Assembly (NCBI GenBank): GCA_905147135.1
Contig: LR990053.1
Location: 11,420,501-11,484,500, forward strand
Direction of reading: 5' to 3'
From: Blastobasis lacticolella
Lineage: Eukaryota > Arthropoda > Insecta > Lepidoptera > Blastobasidae
Length of the DNA: 64,000 nucleotides
In this document: positions 24,290 to 36,433 of the stretch, one piece after another
Layout of the letters: each line of letters opens with the position of its first letter
How positions within the stretch are numbered: position 1 is the stretch's first letter
Notes under the pieces: model-generated
Told to the model about the DNA's origin: nothing
Databases searched by the model: none
What the model saw: the letters and a program-made list of their open reading frames with translations, nothing else
Program-made: the position numbers and the translations under genes

Positions 24290-24590
24290 AACAAGCAAAC
24301 AAGCTTACGGCCTGCCTGATGGTAAGCTGTCACCGCAGACTATGGACGTTTGCAATACCAAGGGTACCACCCACGCGCTGTCAACCCCGTATAACCCCTT
24401 TTATTGAACAACTTCATGTTGTACTCTGCAGAAAAATCTTCACCAAGGAGATAATTTCACAAAATTACTGTGCATGGGAGAAAGTTCCTTTGGAACCGCA
24501 CAGTTCACGACCAAATGAACTAAGGAGTAAGGATGAACTTCCTGTCGATGGCAAGCGGTGCGATGATAGAATGTAGCTGTAGGCATCTAG
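24290..24590 (+). repeat. Family C LINE 3' region, longest copy
   Basis: It starts GCCTGCCTGATGGTAAGCTG, then GACTATGGACGTTTGCAATA and continues to GGCAAGCGGTGCGATGATAG. The block is common in lepidopteran genomes as the 3' part of a LINE. The 85-codon ORF here is not a gene. Confidence 0.6.
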
Positions 24591-24632
24591 GTTTGTTCTG
24601 AGGAAGGTTGATAAACCTTCCTTAGAACAAAC
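24591..24632. repeat. 19-bp inverted repeat, 4-nt loop
   Basis: GTTTGTTCTGAGGAAGGTT, loop GATA, AACCTTCCTTAGAACAAAC: 18 of 19 paired. Adjoins a family C fragment. Confidence 0.95.
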
Positions 24633-24752
24633 ACCGCTGTATAAGGGATAGAACACTCAAAGGGATACGAAATCAGTTAACAAAGTATAAAAAAATAAAA
24701 TTAAGATCTGATGAAGGCGACGACATCTACTCGTAAATGGAATACTGATATG

Positions 24753-24780
24753 TATATACTTTAGAAGTCTAAAGTATATA
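24753..24780. repeat. 12-bp inverted repeat, 4-nt loop
   Basis: TATATACTTTAG, AAGT, CTAAAGTATATA: perfect. Confidence 0.9.
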
Positions 24781-26606
24781 AGTATAAGTATTTTTAGATG
24801 TTTAAGATGAATAATTTAATAAATTCGTTTTTTAAATCAATATATCGACGGTTTCCATACTCTCTAACAGCATTTTTTACTTGAGTATGCGTGCCATCTC
24901 TGTATCCAGAGTGTACGATAATTCCATATGTAATGAGGGAAATATGTTTGTAGGTGCCTTGCCAATTTTATTTCGATGTGATGAATGTATCTCATATTCT
25001 TTGAAACCATTTATATTTTCATATGCTCAATATTCATAGAACAAGGACTCAGGTTAATTTGACACATTGCGGTCGAATGAGTTTACTAAACTAATTTTTC
25101 TGGCAATAATAAACTTTATAGAAGAAATATAACTCAACGCTATTAATTGGTTAGTCTATAACTTTAATAAGCCGCTTTCGTTATTGTACAGCATCTAAAA
25201 TTTGTCGGTTTAAGCTTTCGAACTTTGGAGCCAACGCCTCGTTCCTTGTTATCATCCATATCCACATGCTTCCGGTGTTGTTGGGTAAAACGCAGAACGG
25301 TCATACTTTACATGATTTGTCATGCCATACATTGTCCCTCTATTAAGTTAATAACGGACAAAGTTTTCGTATAATATGATATAAAATCACTTCATGCCGT
25401 TAGTTTCAGCAAGCAGAAACCAGAGTAGGGTAAAAGTTGTGCCACTTTTTAAGAAGCATCTTATTTAAGATGTATGCACTTACTAAGAATTGCAAGATAC
25501 CTATGTATATAAAAAAATAGGTCATTGATTTTCTATAGTGCCCCTGGGAGCAACTATCCGCACAATCAGCTTTTTGATACGGATACTTGCTCTTTTCATT
25601 TGTGAAATTAATATAAACAATGTAGTTTCAACTCTAACACATTCAAAGGAACAAAAAGTAGATTAATACCACAATTTGTAATAACGATATTCAATAGAAA
25701 TTACTTATCGCGTACAAAACGCGTGCGCCTACGCATTACAAGGCACTAAGGCCTTCGGGAGGAGCACTTTCAATTATGGTAGAGCTCTAACGCTACCAAC
25801 ATCCTTTAAATAGTGTATTCAAAACCAGGGTAACTATTCCACTGTGGCAAGTATCCGGCTTTTACCCTAAACTAATTTTATGTCAAAGAAAGTAATTAGT
25901 GGCTGCAAGCTCTTTACAGTCCCCTAAGACTTCAATATAACCTATTTGCAGTTTCTTTTCATCGGAGCTTACAAAATGAGGCCAATTTTTTGCAGTCACA
26001 GACTATTTCAAGTTTGAAAGCAGACTTTATCAGCAAACTACTGGATCGCTAAGTAATCACTACCATGGTGCTACTTTTTATAAGGAAAAATGTCAAGAGA
26101 ACGCTCACAGAGACGTTAATTTAGTAAGAGGTCGTTAGTTGCGCTAGACTTTCGTTCGGAGACTTGAAGGTTTGTAAGCGGAAGAAGTGAGTCAAGCTAA
26201 GTAGTTATGTAACAATGGAGGATGATAAGGAAGCATTGCCATAAAAACACTGTTATAGATGCCATAAATTTTGTTTTTAATTTGCTTTATATTTGGACTT
26301 TCATTAATAATCCTACTAATAATTTTTTGTTTTCAAATATACATAAAAAGGCGTTATTTGACTGACTGATTCTCTGACTGCCTGTCGTGTTAACTTACAG
26401 CCCCAATGGACGGATCGAGTTGAAATTCGACATCCTCCACATAGCATACGATATTTGAGCATTGTATTCTTTGATTGGGCAATAAAGCGTTATTCATTCA
26501 TTCGTTCATAATATTCTTTTCTAGAAAGTTTTCCAACTTCATAGGGCGAGCCTTATGGCGCTATCCTTCGTTTCGAGGCGGTAAGTACACACAAGTTACC
26601 GTTGAG
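24781..26606. other. No gene seen; old repeat near 26360
   Basis: CCCCAATGGACGGATCGAGT TGAAATTC near 26400 is a common lepidopteran repeat phrase, of unclear class. Otherwise nothing. Confidence 0.4.
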
Positions 26607-26918
26607 GAGCATCGATGGCCGAGTAGTTAGGGTATCAGACTCGTAAGCGAGATATAGCGGGTTCAAATCCCACGGCGGCTATGTACCAATGACGCTTTTC
26701 TGAGTTTATACATTAGCTGAATGCTAACCAATGCTGTACGGTGAGGGAAAACGTCGCGATGAAACCTACACATTCAGGCGACTGAATATGTAGTCATGAT
26801 CCAATCTGGTCAGGGTCTCCTGGTAGCAGAGTCATGGAGGTCAGATGGCAGTCGCACTACTATTATTATCATGATGGACCCTGAGCCTTCGTGCGCGAGA
26901 ACACAACCGAAACATAAT
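26607..26918 (+). repeat. SINE A copy 4
   Basis: Plus orientation. Box A TGGCCGAGTAGTTAG (26616) and box B GGTTCAAATCC (26660-26670) are separated by 30 bp, as in tRNA-derived pol III promoters. The body follows with GGTGAGGGAAAACGTCGCG and ends GCGCGAGAACACAACCG. Confidence 0.8.
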
Positions 26919-27017
26919 TTAATATATTTTTTTCAAATGAGTGTTTGTCTGGTAAAGCTACACGTAGAATGTTTTAGAAGGGCGTCGCTAAATTTCAGAC
27001 TTTAAAAGGCATCGCAG

Positions 27018-27044
27018 TCCTTACAGAAAAGATTGGGAACCCCT
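27018..27044 (-). repeat. hAT-like terminal repeat, single end
   Basis: On the minus strand the sequence reads CAGGGGTTCCCAATCTTTTC, a typical hAT terminus. The partner end was not found nearby. Confidence 0.35.
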
Positions 27045-28648
27045 GGCATGTGATATTTAAATGGATTTTAAGGAAAATTATACATTGAGACTTTTTGTAG
27101 CGATTTTGCTGTGAGTCACAGCACGCGGCACACTTGTCAGGCGACTGTATCGCTAATGTCGTGCCTTCGAATCGATAGAGACGCGCTGCAGACTCTGTCC
27201 AGATGTGAAGGAGTCTGTAGTTAAAAGATTGACTAGGTCAAATAGGACCAAGACTAGGACCTAATCACAAGCCTGGTTCATATATTGGTCCTGATCTAAG
27301 TTCTGGTCCTGGTCTGATCCAGATCCTGGTTCAAGACATATACCTATACAGCTAATTTTTTTTTCTGTGCATAACATATCAGCGATTTTTTTATTTATTT
27401 CTATAGTTTATACGTACGCAGTGTATGACGAAAATGGAGTAAGTAATATTATATAGAAAAAGAAAAACTGATCTCAGGCAAAAAAAAGTTCGTTACATAA
27501 TAAAACATTATCAGAAAATCAGGCAAGTGTATTAAACCGAAATTAAACATACATATATTACACGAATTATAACAAATACTATATGATTCCCTATGTAAAT
27601 GACAGACTAGCAAGCAACCTGGCTAATTATTCATTCCGTCTTCATTTAAACAATATTCCGCATAGCTACACTTCAGCTGACGTATTATTGCGAGGATTTA
27701 GTCGAACACTGAATATTTATCATTCACTGTCACTTAGTTCATGAATAGTCATTAGTTATCAAAACATTTGTATTATATGGGGTATGCATGTATTGTAACA
27801 AGGAAGTCTTAAGTGTTCATCTCCACCATGTCTGTCTTAAGCCGTCTGTTCAGTAAATAAATAAAGCTTTTCATCTTCAAATAAACTAGAGCTTAGGTAT
27901 GAAGAATCGAAGTCACTTACAAACAATACAAACTGTTCAAGAAAAAATAATCAATAAACGCAAAATATATCATACTGGAATTCAATATTGAAAATACTTT
28001 AGCTTATTAATTTATCGTCTAACTTTCAGATAATTTAGAACTTGTTTCGAACAATAATGAATGTGCGCCTCTCAGAGACTTCAACACTTGTTACTTTGTC
28101 TATTGATTTGGTTTCACAAAACTTTCTAACAATAGGCCAAGAACAATTTGCATAAACTTAGGTACACGTTACACACATCTACAAGACAACCTGCAATATC
28201 CATGATCCCATTATAGAGATAACGATATTGGAGATAACGTATCCACGTTACCTCGAATAGAGTAGATAGTGAATCCCTAAAACAAAAACATTCATAGACT
28301 CTTTCATTGGGCCGAGGCTCGGTTTCCATCACTCGTTATTCATGACTCCCCTCAATTTTTTCTCCTAACATATGACGTCAATATGGGAACGTGAGGGGTG
28401 TGGAAAAAAGAGAAACGGTAAGTGTGAATAAGGCTCAGGAACAAGGGTTCCGTAAAGACTCGACTTGTTCACTGTTGGTTACACACTTCTACCAGACGAA
28501 GTTAAATGAAGATGATATTTAGTATTTTCAAGTAAAATGAATTTATGCTCTCATTATAAATGTATGAACCATCCAACTAATATTGCAATTGCGAAAATTT
28601 CTACGACTAGATGGATATATTTTGTTCCTCCTTCACGCAAATATGATA

Positions 28649-28701
28649 AATGAATTTTGTTGAAATAATAATATGTTATTATTATTTCAACAAAATTCAT
28701 T
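28649..28701. repeat. Perfect 25-bp inverted repeat, 3-nt loop
   Basis: The left arm 28649-28673 starts AATGAATTTTGTTGAAATAA; the loop is TGT; the right arm 28677-28701 is its exact complement. Confidence 0.95.
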
Positions 28702-28711
28702 CACAGGAAAA

Positions 28712-28742
28712 TTTAGCCTATAGTATGTTACTATAGGCTAAA
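28712..28742. repeat. Perfect 14-bp inverted repeat, 3-nt loop
   Basis: TTTAGCCTATAGTA, loop TGT, TACTATAGGCTAAA, only 10 bp after the previous inverted repeat and with the same loop. Confidence 0.95.
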
Positions 28743-29797
28743 CTCAAGTAGTTTTGACTTTTTTTTTCATTCTTTTCCTACACCAATTACCTTTCTCAGG
28801 CTTTGATTATCCCTGGTAGATAAGACTATTTTACCTTTACGTCCGCCACTGTACTTTTTGTGCATAAAGCTTTAATTAATTAATAAATTTGATTCCGAAA
28901 TTCAATGTAGTTTCCGCACGTCAGGTTTAAATACGTAATAGGCGAATTATTTGCCATAAAAAGCTAGTTAGTTCATTCTGGGCGAGGTGATAGGGTTAAA
29001 TGGAAGCGAGATATATGTGTCAACCCATATAAAAGAATTTCATACCGAATTTGCATAGGCAACAAAAACACAGGCAGACGGAGGATTTACAGTAACCTGC
29101 AAAATAATCAAACAACAGGTTTTAGGTATGAGTAAAATACAACGACTGCCGTCCCAATAAGTAAACCATTACCAATAATAAATGGCTTGGATTGGGAGAG
29201 ACATAAGCCAAAAAATATTATTTCAGATGTTAGGTAATACTGAAGGTACCTAATTTATTTGCAATAGAATTTGGTAAACCGAGAAATAATTGAGTTACGT
29301 AACGTTCTAGATACTAGTGAGGTGGACAGGTAATTTAATAGTGAAGGCAGACATACCTCTGTTACCTCATCCAGTAGGAATAACAAGCTTTTGCCCGCAA
29401 ATTCTGACGCGTAAAATTTGGTTATTACGTTTAAGATCTGTTAGCCTATAGTTATGCTATTCCGGGCTACGACTCCATTATGGTTTTCTATTTAAATAGA
29501 CACGCAACGGAACTCTAGGAATCATCCCACGCGGATTGCATGGAAAAGTAAGCGGATAAGGCCTTTGTTTCGATCTAGCGGGGATATGAAAATCGCGTCA
29601 GGCATTGGTTGCATCGATGAGTCGTTGTTTTCGAAGTCGAATAAATATTTTTGGTATTTTTGCTCTTTTGAGAGTGGATGAAAAACGACGTATGAAAGGT
29701 ATTTATTGTCCACATGTGAGTGGTAGAGCCGGTCGCGGGTACCCGCGAAAAGAACACAATTAATATGTAGCAAATACTATTAGTTAGGAGTAGGTAG

Positions 29798-29821
29798 GAT
29801 TGAAGGTACCTACCTTCAATC
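29798..29821. repeat. 11-bp inverted repeat, 2-nt loop
   Basis: GATTGAAGGTA, CC, TACCTTCAATC: perfect. Confidence 0.9.
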
Positions 29822-30487
29822 GACGTAAATGTATGAGAAGGTGCATGAAGATTTTTAGAGATTTTGTTACTAGATAGCTAGCACCATGTTAGGTTTTTTG
29901 TTATATTTATTTATTTAGGCAATCTGTTTAGATTTTTTAAAGGTAGTTTATTGGATTCAGAACCATAGAACGTATGCGCGCAGTTTGTTGTTCATTGATA
30001 ATAAAAAACTGCTCGCAGTATTTGATATTGTTTGTTGATTATTTGCAAACAACAAATTTCTAAAAATGATACAAGAAAGACACATTGATAGTGCTTCAGG
30101 TATTGTGAGTATAATCGCGTACGCTCCCCTTCCGCCGTTGTATACGTCCAAAAAAAGAAATCCTTGGAGAAGTAGGATCGTCACAAAAGATCGAGTGTCG
30201 TGATGATCATTCTTATGGCTACGCATATCGGATATTGTCAAGATTTTTTACGCAGCTTGTCTGGGCGTAATACAGATTGATCGATGCGTGAAAATTATGA
30301 TGTTAGCGAGAATAGCAGTTACTGAAACCTTTTTTATTATACGCCGAAAATGAAAGCTATTTACCATTTTATACATTACCACAAATGATAATGTGAGAAT
30401 TTTGTGTTGAAAAGCAGTTGTAAAGCATTATTTGCTTACATTTTACTTCAAGTATTATTTTATAATTCGTTTTCACTGTACTAAACA

Positions 30488-30545
30488 CTAGAAGGCCCAG
30501 CGGCACTTGCTTCGCGTGGCGTTCTACCCCTACCTACCTTCTTTT
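30488..30545 (-). mobile_element. Helitron 3' end remnant
   Basis: CTAG at 30488-30491 is followed by GCCCAGCGGCACTTGCTTCG and CTACCCCTACCTACC, the same arrangement as at 5688 but more diverged. Confidence 0.5.
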
Positions 30546-33500
30546 TCTTACACGCAAACCTTGTCCTGAAAATAACAAACCCAACAAAAAAAGAATTAGT
30601 TAAATAGCTGCAGTTGTTCTAAAATTATGCGCGAACATGCAACATTTTGATATATCAATCCATCCATAGTTTTTGAGTTTGTCCATTACAAACAAATAAT
30701 CAAATCTTTCCTCTTTATAATATTGGTATATAAGTACCTATAGATAAATGCCAATTGAAACATGAGTAGTCACACGCACTCACGACCATTTGGAACAAAT
30801 GAAAAAAATAAGGAAGCGGAAAACCTATTTCCGTATTGTTTCCAGGTTCGGGAAACGAGTATTATGAAAAGCAATAATATTGAATGGTCCGTTTCCTGCA
30901 CCAAAAGAGTATGAGGTACCACTTTGATCGTGCCTACACAGTTAACACTCCAGTAGCTCCCCAAATACGATATTAAATAAAAAAGAGATCGAAAAAATAC
31001 ACAGACATATTGTGTTACTCGTGTAGGATCAGTAATCTAACAAAAAAATAAAGTTGTAATAGTAACAACAATTAGTTAAATAAAACGAAAGGTTTACAAT
31101 TGCAAATAGCTATATTTGCAAAACTTACACAGCTTCCTGGGCACCTGTCTACCCGATTCTTGTGGACCTGGAGCAATTTATTTTTCTGTACTTTATTTCT
31201 TTTCTATTTGTAATTTATTGTTTTCTGAATAAAAATATATTAATAATGTACAATAAAGTATTATTTCAGAAGTACATGAAATTAATATCGTTAGAAAGGC
31301 TTGGCCGATCGAGCGGCGTGACGCGACGGGCTCTCAAAGCCGTGAGGCGCCGCTGGCAGACTTTTTGTCGAGCTGAAGCTCATGTTTTAATTCATGACGC
31401 TGATTTTAACTATTTTTTAAACGCTTCCGATGTTGACGATATAGAAACATATTGAAGTTTTCAAGCCAAAAGCCAAAATTTAAAATCGTTCAACTCGAGG
31501 CGAGTGTTTCTAAAAAAGGGCCGCTGGATGCTGCCGGTCAGTACCGACCGCAAGCGACACTGGTGGGAATTTAACCTAATTGTGCGACCAAAACCAGTGA
31601 TATTACTATTATTAAAAGGAAATACCAATAAAAGCACCGGACAGATGTTTGTTCCAAATAAAAATATATCTACGCCAGCCTTAGACACAGTTAGCGAAAG
31701 AACACGCAACAAAATATTCAGAAGTAATATCCCACTTTATCATTCCCCCAACAAAGTTACCTTTCCACCCTCAAAAACTTTGGATGCGCCATTTGATGTC
31801 CATGGATCACAAGTACATATAACTTGTTTTGTAAAATGTGAACTACGTCTTCTCTGAATTTGTTTGTCAGAAATTGAAGTGGGAACACTCTAATTTTCTT
31901 TTACGTGACACTCGCCTGATTTCCATGAGTACATGATTAGTCACAAATTATAAATTTTCTTTTTGCGGCTTAGGGAGGCACACCGATTCGAAAGTTCTAA
32001 TGGAGATGTCGTTCAGTCATCCAGCAACGCAGCAGGGGAGTTGATGCTGTGCCGGTCTTTCGAGGTACCTGTAGGCATGCTTTTTGAAGAACCCCATGCC
32101 GGACAAAGTAATACAAAGGCAAGTAATCATACCGCATCTTGCACGTGTGCGGTAAAAAGGCTAGCGATCGCCATACGTCGCTTAGTTGCTAGGCATGTAA
32201 ATAATGTGGCATCGTCGTAGCCAGAAAAGTTACAGTGGCACTAACCTAAACAGTTCCTCGTAACATCGTAGTACAGACGGTATAGAACACAGAGAGTAAG
32301 CGTCTTTTCGCGGGCCTAAGTGATCCAAAGCCTCTGTGAAAAGAGGAAGTGTACCCGCTATTTTAACTTTTATATTCATATTTTAGCATTCGGCCATTAT
32401 TCATATACCTTAATATTTCTGATATTACAAATAAATATTAGACAGATAAACACCTGTTTAGGCAATAATTGTATTCTGTGTAATGATTACGATTTAAAAG
32501 AAGTCCAAAACATTCAAAACTCAACTAAATACATTTTCAATAAGCCATCTTAAATAGGTCGGCCGTAACAAACTTGGCTTTATATTTTCCTGACAGGAAA
32601 TTTGTTTATGTATACAACTTTCTGTGTTTAAGCGAAATTATCAAAACATAGAAGGTGGGGCGTGAAAATCATTTCCCTTTTTCTACTTCGTTAAAAGTTA
32701 GCGGTTTTCTGCGTTCATTTATTCCAAAATGTAAACTTGAAGAGATTGCGATTTAAAGTAAGGAACAAGTCCAATTCGGATACTTTGTTTACTCTGAGTC
32801 AGTTCCACCGCTATTGTTTAACTGTTTATGTCGTTTCTTTATGCTTGCTTTAATTGAGCAATAGAGTAAAGCGTAATACTAGGATTGCAATTAGTAGTCA
32901 TAAATTATGTACATAATATGTCGAATATGTGTAAGAAAATGTAGAACCGTAACTGCGCGATGTGATTATGAAGACTTCGACTACGCCACACTTAGAGGCG
33001 TGTTAGTGACCTGTTTTCGATATTTACCTCGCTCATCACCGATGATTACACATCGCTAATACATAAAAGTGATTACGATAGCTACTTTATTTTTAAACGT
33101 GCACAAATATCTAATAATCATTATGGGAAGATTTCAATCATATACGAAACGATGAGAGTTACTCTAATCAAATACGATAACCAAATTTATCATATTTTGT
33201 TATACATTTGCTTCTGTGTTTGTTGTTACATCATGAAAAACCATTTGCAGGAGTATGATGTAGTAATTTTACTGCGGTAAAATGTCTCATTCCCAAGGGA
33301 AATTATAAAACCGTTATGAGTAAACAAACTATATACGTTTCAAATTCTACCTAACAGAAACTAGTTAGACCAATAATATTTTAGGATTATGGTTCTACTA
33401 GTGACCCTCCATCCTTGAATACGAATTCGAGTGGCTATTAAAAGTCATTTAATAAATCAAGCCATTTTGATTAGAATTTTTTTTTTATTTGGTCTGTTTC

Positions 33501-34019
33501 ACTGTAAGCTTTGAATTTACAAAAAGATTTAAATGTGTTATCGTTATGGGAATGTCCAATTAAATATCTTACCAAGACTCTCAGAGAGCCTTTCAAATCG
33601 TTAATTGATTACTGAATACCCACAGTCCAAGTACTTTTTTACAAAAAATAACAGGGCCTTCCTTGCAGGCAAACTCGAAGGGTCTTTTACGGCTACCTTT
33701 AAAATCCAAGCCGGAGTATATTAAGTAATTTATTATTCGGTACTTACGTAATAAAATTATGCAACGAGACCAGATTAAAGGTCATAATTCTACTAAAGCG
33801 CTAGGTGCACTGAATTAAAGCTGAAATTTTAACATTCTATGATTTACATCACGATAGTGTTTTAATATAATTATACCGCCATGATGCCAATCTCGAGACT
33901 GCTCCAGACTGTGTTTTAAACATTGGTTTTTATTTACAACTCACAATGGTCCATTGCTGCATTTGAATCTTTTTTACTTTTTTTTACTAGCCTAGCCTAT
34001 TTGACAGCTATCTGGTGGT

Positions 34020-34191
34020 AAGTGTAGATGAGGCTGAAGATGGAGCATACCTTTACGAACCGTCTATTCAGTCTTGCCTTGAACGCGTCTAGATTATAAT
34101 GATCAGGCAACACACTCGCAAGCAAAGTGTTCCATTCCTTAGCCGTACGCATTATAAAGGTTTTCTCCATATTACTGGAGTGGTCGTACTT
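34020..34191 (-). repeat. LINE reverse-transcriptase C-terminal fragment
   Basis: The minus strand reads MRTAKEWNTLLASVLPDHYN then LDAFKARLNRRF, the RTAxxWNxLPxxVFPDxYNLxxFKxxVN motif at the end of jockey/CR1-like LINE polymerases. No other LINE domain is adjacent. Confidence 0.75.
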
Positions 34192-34318
34192 AACAGAAGA
34201 TTCCGCTGCCCATTCTCCAGTTTACGGATGTAGTAGATGGTCTGCCTCTATTAGATTAGTCGCCTCTTACGACACCCTTCAATGAATGGGGTTGCTGCTA
34301 TTTTTTACTCTGTCGGAT
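34192..34318 (-). repeat. Family B 5' half next to LINE fragment
   Basis: The minus strand holds the family's first half (CCGACAGAGTAAAAAATAGC to CTGGAGAATGGGCAGCGG). Directly after it lies the LINE reverse-transcriptase end, so this family may derive from, or recombine with, such LINEs. Confidence 0.5.
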
Positions 34319-35884
34319 ATAACAAGTTATTAACGACACCGCTCGAATTTCTTTGCCTGTCTTAATTTTCATAAGATGACAAATTGATCACCGTAAAATG
34401 TCCAAATAAATATAAAACATTTATCTTTATTTAAATCAGAAAATGTACCCTCATTTCGGCAATCTGTGTCATCAATAATTTGTAAAGATGTTCAGACGTT
34501 TTTAAGCACCTCGCTGAAGAATAATTGATAAGAACTTGACATTCTAAGACGAAGACCCGCTTCTAAATAAAGGGCGAGTCGAGGAAAATATATAAATCTT
34601 TACATCTCGCGGATTATTTGTATTTTTATTCGCGTTTTTTGCTTACATTCAAAACATTTTTCTTTTATATTTTAACCTGGATTTAAAATGTATGGTCATT
34701 TAGGAGATTATTATTGTTCTATGTGTTTTTGTAGTCATTTGATGCATTTGTTAATATGAAGTGGCATTGTCATTTCAAACAACTATTTAAATAAATAAAA
34801 ACAAATTTAATGCCACAAGCTATAAAGAATTAAGCATACCTACACGATGTCCGTACAAAAAGTATTGAAAAGCAATTCAACTTACGCTTTCCCCCATCAT
34901 CCACAAATATACGTGTAAAGAGAATCGAAAAGAGATGCTTCTTAAAAGCCTTGTTTCTCTTTAGCACATTTATTAGAGTGTATTGATTCGTATCCCCAAT
35001 ACAGGTGACAATACGTTCATTTTAATGTGCGAATATTGGAGAGGGAAGCAGGAATTGGAAACGTTGAAACAAAGCACTTTCTCATTCAAACCAATTACTT
35101 ATTCTGTGCTTCCAAATGTGTATTTACATTCATAATATTCAATTTTGGTCTGTTGTTCAATACTACACATATTAATTGAGAGTTTGAATTATCTTCGACA
35201 GTTTATTTTGGTATATTTTTGAGAGATTTTTATGTTTATATTTTAAGCCACCTGTTAAGTATTAAGGTAGCTCAATATAGAACATTATTAATAGCATATA
35301 GACATGACTTATGCAAAGTTATGTATACTGTATGCCCACGTCTGGTGGGCTGGTTGAAGTCTTAAAGCTCGTTTCCCTGCCGCCAATTAAGTCGACTAAT
35401 TTCTTAAAGACCGATAAGATCAGCATTTGTTTCCCAGTTTTTGATCGCTCGGTCACTAAGACATGAAACGCTAACTTGCTATCTCTATCGACACAATGAA
35501 ACGCCAACAGAACATCAGTGCAAACATTTCCAAGCACTTTCCCCTCACGGGCAGAAGAATAGAGTAATCTATTAGGGTGATAGACAATTCGCTCTAAGGG
35601 AACATCGAATTGCCCTCTTCAATCGCCATGAGTGGACAAACGGAGCGAGAGTATCGTTTTTTCGGAGCATTTCGGGGCAAGAGCGCATACACACACATCG
35701 CTGCGTGACTGAGGATGAGTATAAACATGAATGAGGCTAATGTCCTGAATTGTGCCCTTCCTTTATTTCATAAAATGAAACTTTTAATCTCAATAATGCT
35801 GTATCCTTGCAATACGTATACATATTTAGGCATTTTAGGAGATTAAACCCTTAATACATGTTGCTCTTTTCCTTTTCCGTTGCA

Positions 35885-35966
35885 CCGCCGTGTGGTGTTG
35901 GGCAGAGTAGGCATCTCCGTAATCCGTATCGTTTCAGGTGTGTACATGTCGACTAATTGTTTACAG
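35885..35966 (+). repeat. Family B fragment (5' part)
   Basis: GCCGTGTGGTGTTGGGCAGA and GTACATGTCGACTAATTG match the beginning of the family; the remainder is lost. Confidence 0.5.
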
Positions 35967-36234
35967 ACAGATTACTAGGACCTTCTGTTATGCGTGTTCA
36001 ATAAACTTGGACAGTTTGGCAAAAATCCCTAGTAATGTGGAACAGGCTTGAGCCTGGGCTCTTGAGCTATATTTGAGTATAGCAAGACTATGTTACAGCT
36101 TGTTAATATAATGTGATGAGCATTTATGCTTGTTGTCCAGGGCAACATTTCACAATTTGATGATAGTAAACAATCTTGCCGTATGAATTATGAACTGTTA
36201 GGGAATACGGCCCCGTCAAGTCGTCGCTCACCAT

Positions 36235-36433
36235 ACCAGAGGGCCTAGTGTGAGTTCCGCTTCGATTTTACTTAACTATCGCGTTTGCGTTTACGTCGAA
36301 ATTAGTATGAAGAAAAAAACTTCATTTACGTACCACCAGGCAGCGCTATATATTTTTTCATACTAATTTCCACGTAAACGCAAACGCGATAGTTAAGTAA
36401 AATCGAAGCGGAACTCACACTAGGCCCTCAGGT
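36235..36433. mobile_element. 199-bp MITE or hairpin with 76-bp, 97 percent identical arms
   Basis: The arms are 36235-36310 and 36358-36433, inverted, differing at only 2 of 76 positions, around a 47-bp centre. The outer end reads ACCAGAGGGCCTAGTGTGAG. No coding content. Transcribed, it would form one long stem. No clear target duplication was seen outside the arms. Confidence 0.85.

Larger units (their letters stand above)
27045..34019. other. Gene-free stretch with a few inverted repeats
   Basis: Apart from the palindromes at 28.65-28.74 and 29.8 kb and the Helitron remnant at 30.5 kb I see no feature. Around 31297-32220 composition rises and two plus frames (31504-31857, 31963-32220) are open, but neither shows a known motif; an old transposon is possible. 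Confidence 0.4.

Noticed and set aside
26607..26680. A tRNA gene on the plus strand
   Set aside because: It is the head of SINE A copy 4; nine other copies share it with the same body.
31504..32220. Two plus-strand frames (117 and 85 codons) as exons of one gene
   Set aside because: No motif, no in-phase splice pair and no similarity that I recognise.
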